In this document: positions 62,960 to 64,000 of the stretch, piece after piece
How positions within the stretch are numbered: position 1 is the first letter of the stretch
Layout: each line of letters opens with the position of its first letter
Source of the DNA: Azospirillum sp. TSA2s
GTDB lineage: Bacteria; Pseudomonadota; Alphaproteobacteria; Azospirillales; Azospirillaceae
Reading direction: 5' to 3'
Length of the DNA: 64,000 nucleotides
Assembly: GCF_004923315.1 (NCBI RefSeq)
Contig: NZ_CP039650.1
Span: forward strand, 310,001-374,000
The notes under the pieces: model-generated
Told to the model about the DNA's origin: nothing
Databases searched by the model: none
Seen by the model: the letters and a program-made list of their open reading frames with translations, nothing else
Translations under genes and position numbers: made by a program

Positions 62960-63988
62960 ATGAAGACCGCCGATTTCGACTTCGACCTGCCGCCCGACCG
63001 GATCGCCGAGCATCCCGTCCGACCGCGTGACGCCGCCCGCCTGCTGGAGGTGGGTTCCACCTTGCGCGACTTCATCGTGCGGGACCTGCCGACGCTGCTG
63101 CAACCGGGCGACCTGATGGTCGTCAACGACACCCGCGTGATTCCCGCCCGGCTCGACGGCCGGCGGGGCGAGGTGGCGGTGGAGATCACGCTGCACAAAC
63201 GGCTGGGCGAGCGGGAGTGGGCGACATTCTCCAAACCCGGCAAGCGGCTGAAGCCCGGCGACACCATCGTGATCGCCGAGGACTTCAGCGCCGAGGTGAT
63301 CGCCAAGGACGGCATGGAGGTGCGGCTGCGCTTCTCCGCCGGCGGAGCGGAGCTGATGGAGGCGCTGCACCGCCATGGCCGGATGCCGCTGCCGCCCTAC
63401 ATCCGTCGCAAGGCCGACGAGGGCGACAACGCCGACTACCAGACCGTCTTCGCCGCCCGCGAGGGCGCCGTCGCCGCTCCCACCGCCGGGTTGCACTTCA
63501 CGCCGGAACTGCTGGCGGCGCTGGATGCGCGCGGCGTGCGGCGGGTGCCGGTGACGCTGCATGTCGGCGCCGGCACCTTCCTGCCGGTGAAGGTCGACGA
63601 CATCGCCGACCACAAGATGCACAGCGAATGGGGCGAGATCTCTCATGAAACCGCCGCGGCGGTGAACGAGACGCGCAAGGCCGGCGGCCGGATCGTCTCG
63701 GTCGGCACCACGGCACTGCGCATCCTGGAGACGGCGGGGCGGGAGGACGGGACGCTGGTTCCCTTCAGCGGCGACACCGACATCTTCATCACCCCCGGCT
63801 ACCGTTTCCGCATCGTCGATCTCTTGTGGACCAACTTCCACCTGCCGAAATCGACCCTGTTCATGCTGGTCTGCGCCTTCGGCGGCTATGACCGCATGCG
63901 GGCGGCCTATAGCCACGCCATCGACACCAACTATCGCTTCTTCAGCTACGGCGACGCCTCGCTGCTGCACAGGACGGACCCATCATGA
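62960..63988 (+). CDS. queA: S-adenosylmethionine:tRNA ribosyltransferase-isomerase
   Basis: A 342-residue QueA that transfers the ribosyl part of SAM to preQ1 in tRNA, making epoxyqueuosine. It begins MKTADFDFDLPPDRIAEHPV and shows VVNDTRVIPARL, PLPPYI, the APTAGLHFT block, HVGAGTF and the C-terminal NFHLPKSTLFMLVCAF. Length and blocks are complete. The stop overlaps the next start by 4 bp. Confidence 0.97.
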   Translation: MKTADFDFDLPPDRIAEHPVRPRDAARLLEVGSTLRDFIVRDLPTLLQPGDLMVVNDTRVIPARLDGRRGEVAVEITLHKRLGEREWATFSKPGKRLKPGDTIVIAEDFSAEVIAKDGMEVRLRFSAGGAELMEALHRHGRMPLPPYIRRKADEGDNADYQTVFAAREGAVAAPTAGLHFTPELLAALDARGVRRVPVTLHVGAGTFLPVKVDDIADHKMHSEWGEISHETAAAVNETRKAGGRIVSVGTTALRILETAGREDGTLVPFSGDTDIFITPGYRFRIVDLLWTNFHLPKSTLFMLVCAFGGYDRMRAAYSHAIDTNYRFFSYGDASLLHRTDPS

Positions 63989-64000
63989 CCGGCATCGGCT
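63985..64000 (+). CDS. First codons of a gene after queA, probably tgt (partial)
   Basis: ATG at 63985 overlaps the queA stop (ATGA), then MTGIG before the window ends. tRNA-guanine transglycosylase (tgt) commonly follows queA in alphaproteobacteria and acts in the same queuosine pathway, so tgt is the expected identity; the sequence itself is too short to prove it. Confidence 0.45.

Overview
The window is a GC-rich, densely packed chromosomal segment of an alphaproteobacterium, most likely Rhodospirillales and probably Azospirillum or a close relative. This rests on recognised markers: the alpha/mitochondrial complex I accessory subunit NDUFA12 next to an MCE-domain (MlaD-like) gene and a DUF2155 gene, an HscB with an N-terminal zinc ribbon, an FtsZ with a very long linker, and a complete mraZ-to-lpxC division/wall cluster. 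Genus assignment is inference. I see no rRNA, CRISPR array, complete insertion sequence or prophage.

Layout. 1-8.9 kb: the edge of a minus-strand gene, a Nudix hydrolase, an EAL protein, a Na/Pi cotransporter behind a possible pho box, the minus-strand operon rplY-pth-ychF with a recognisable promoter and leader hairpin, then NDUFA12, mlaD, a small glycine-zipper lipoprotein whose Shine-Dalgarno is buried in a hairpin, a DUF2155 protein, and an alpha/beta hydrolase. 9-14.3 kb: a sulfur and Fe-S operon, cysE-iscR-cysteine desulfurase-hscB-fdx, followed by mnmA, which also consumes desulfurase sulfur. iscU, iscA and hscA are absent here and HscB has lost its HPD motif. 14.3-15.9 kb: a CAU-anticodon tRNA and an AT-richer patch with a dCMP-deaminase-like gene. 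15.9-29.5 kb: a REC-GGDEF protein, a sigma-54 activator, a fused 5-oxoprolinase (HyuA-HyuB), a GNAT protein, a DjlA-like co-chaperone, an unknown membrane protein with an internal duplication, a Uup-type ABC-F protein, an EamA transporter and a cell-wall amidase.

29.5-52 kb: rnpB, then a 720-bp gene-free region with a DnaA-box cluster and several 10-bp-phased TGGGN arrays (MraZ-type operators), followed by one long plus-strand run: mraZ, rsmH, ftsL, ftsI, murE, murF, mraY, murD, ftsW, murG, an unnamed 82-aa gene, murC, murB, ddl, ftsQ, ftsA, ftsZ and lpxC. Most junctions are ATGA-type start/stop overlaps. The set covers peptidoglycan precursor synthesis from UDP-MurNAc to lipid II, the septal synthase and its activators, the Z ring, and the first committed step of lipid A synthesis.

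52-64 kb: bacteriohemerythrin, a mosaic ligA whose 5' third is strikingly AT-rich, an unrecognised 172-aa protein, the minus-strand row ppx/gppA-rlmE-guaB, a branched-chain-amino-acid-type binding protein, a 565-bp gene-free region with an orphan terminator, an ABC1/UbiB-family kinase, queA and the first codons of a following gene, probably tgt. Three copies of a C/G-rich palindromic repeat sit downstream of genes at 19.0, 56.0 and 62.8 kb.
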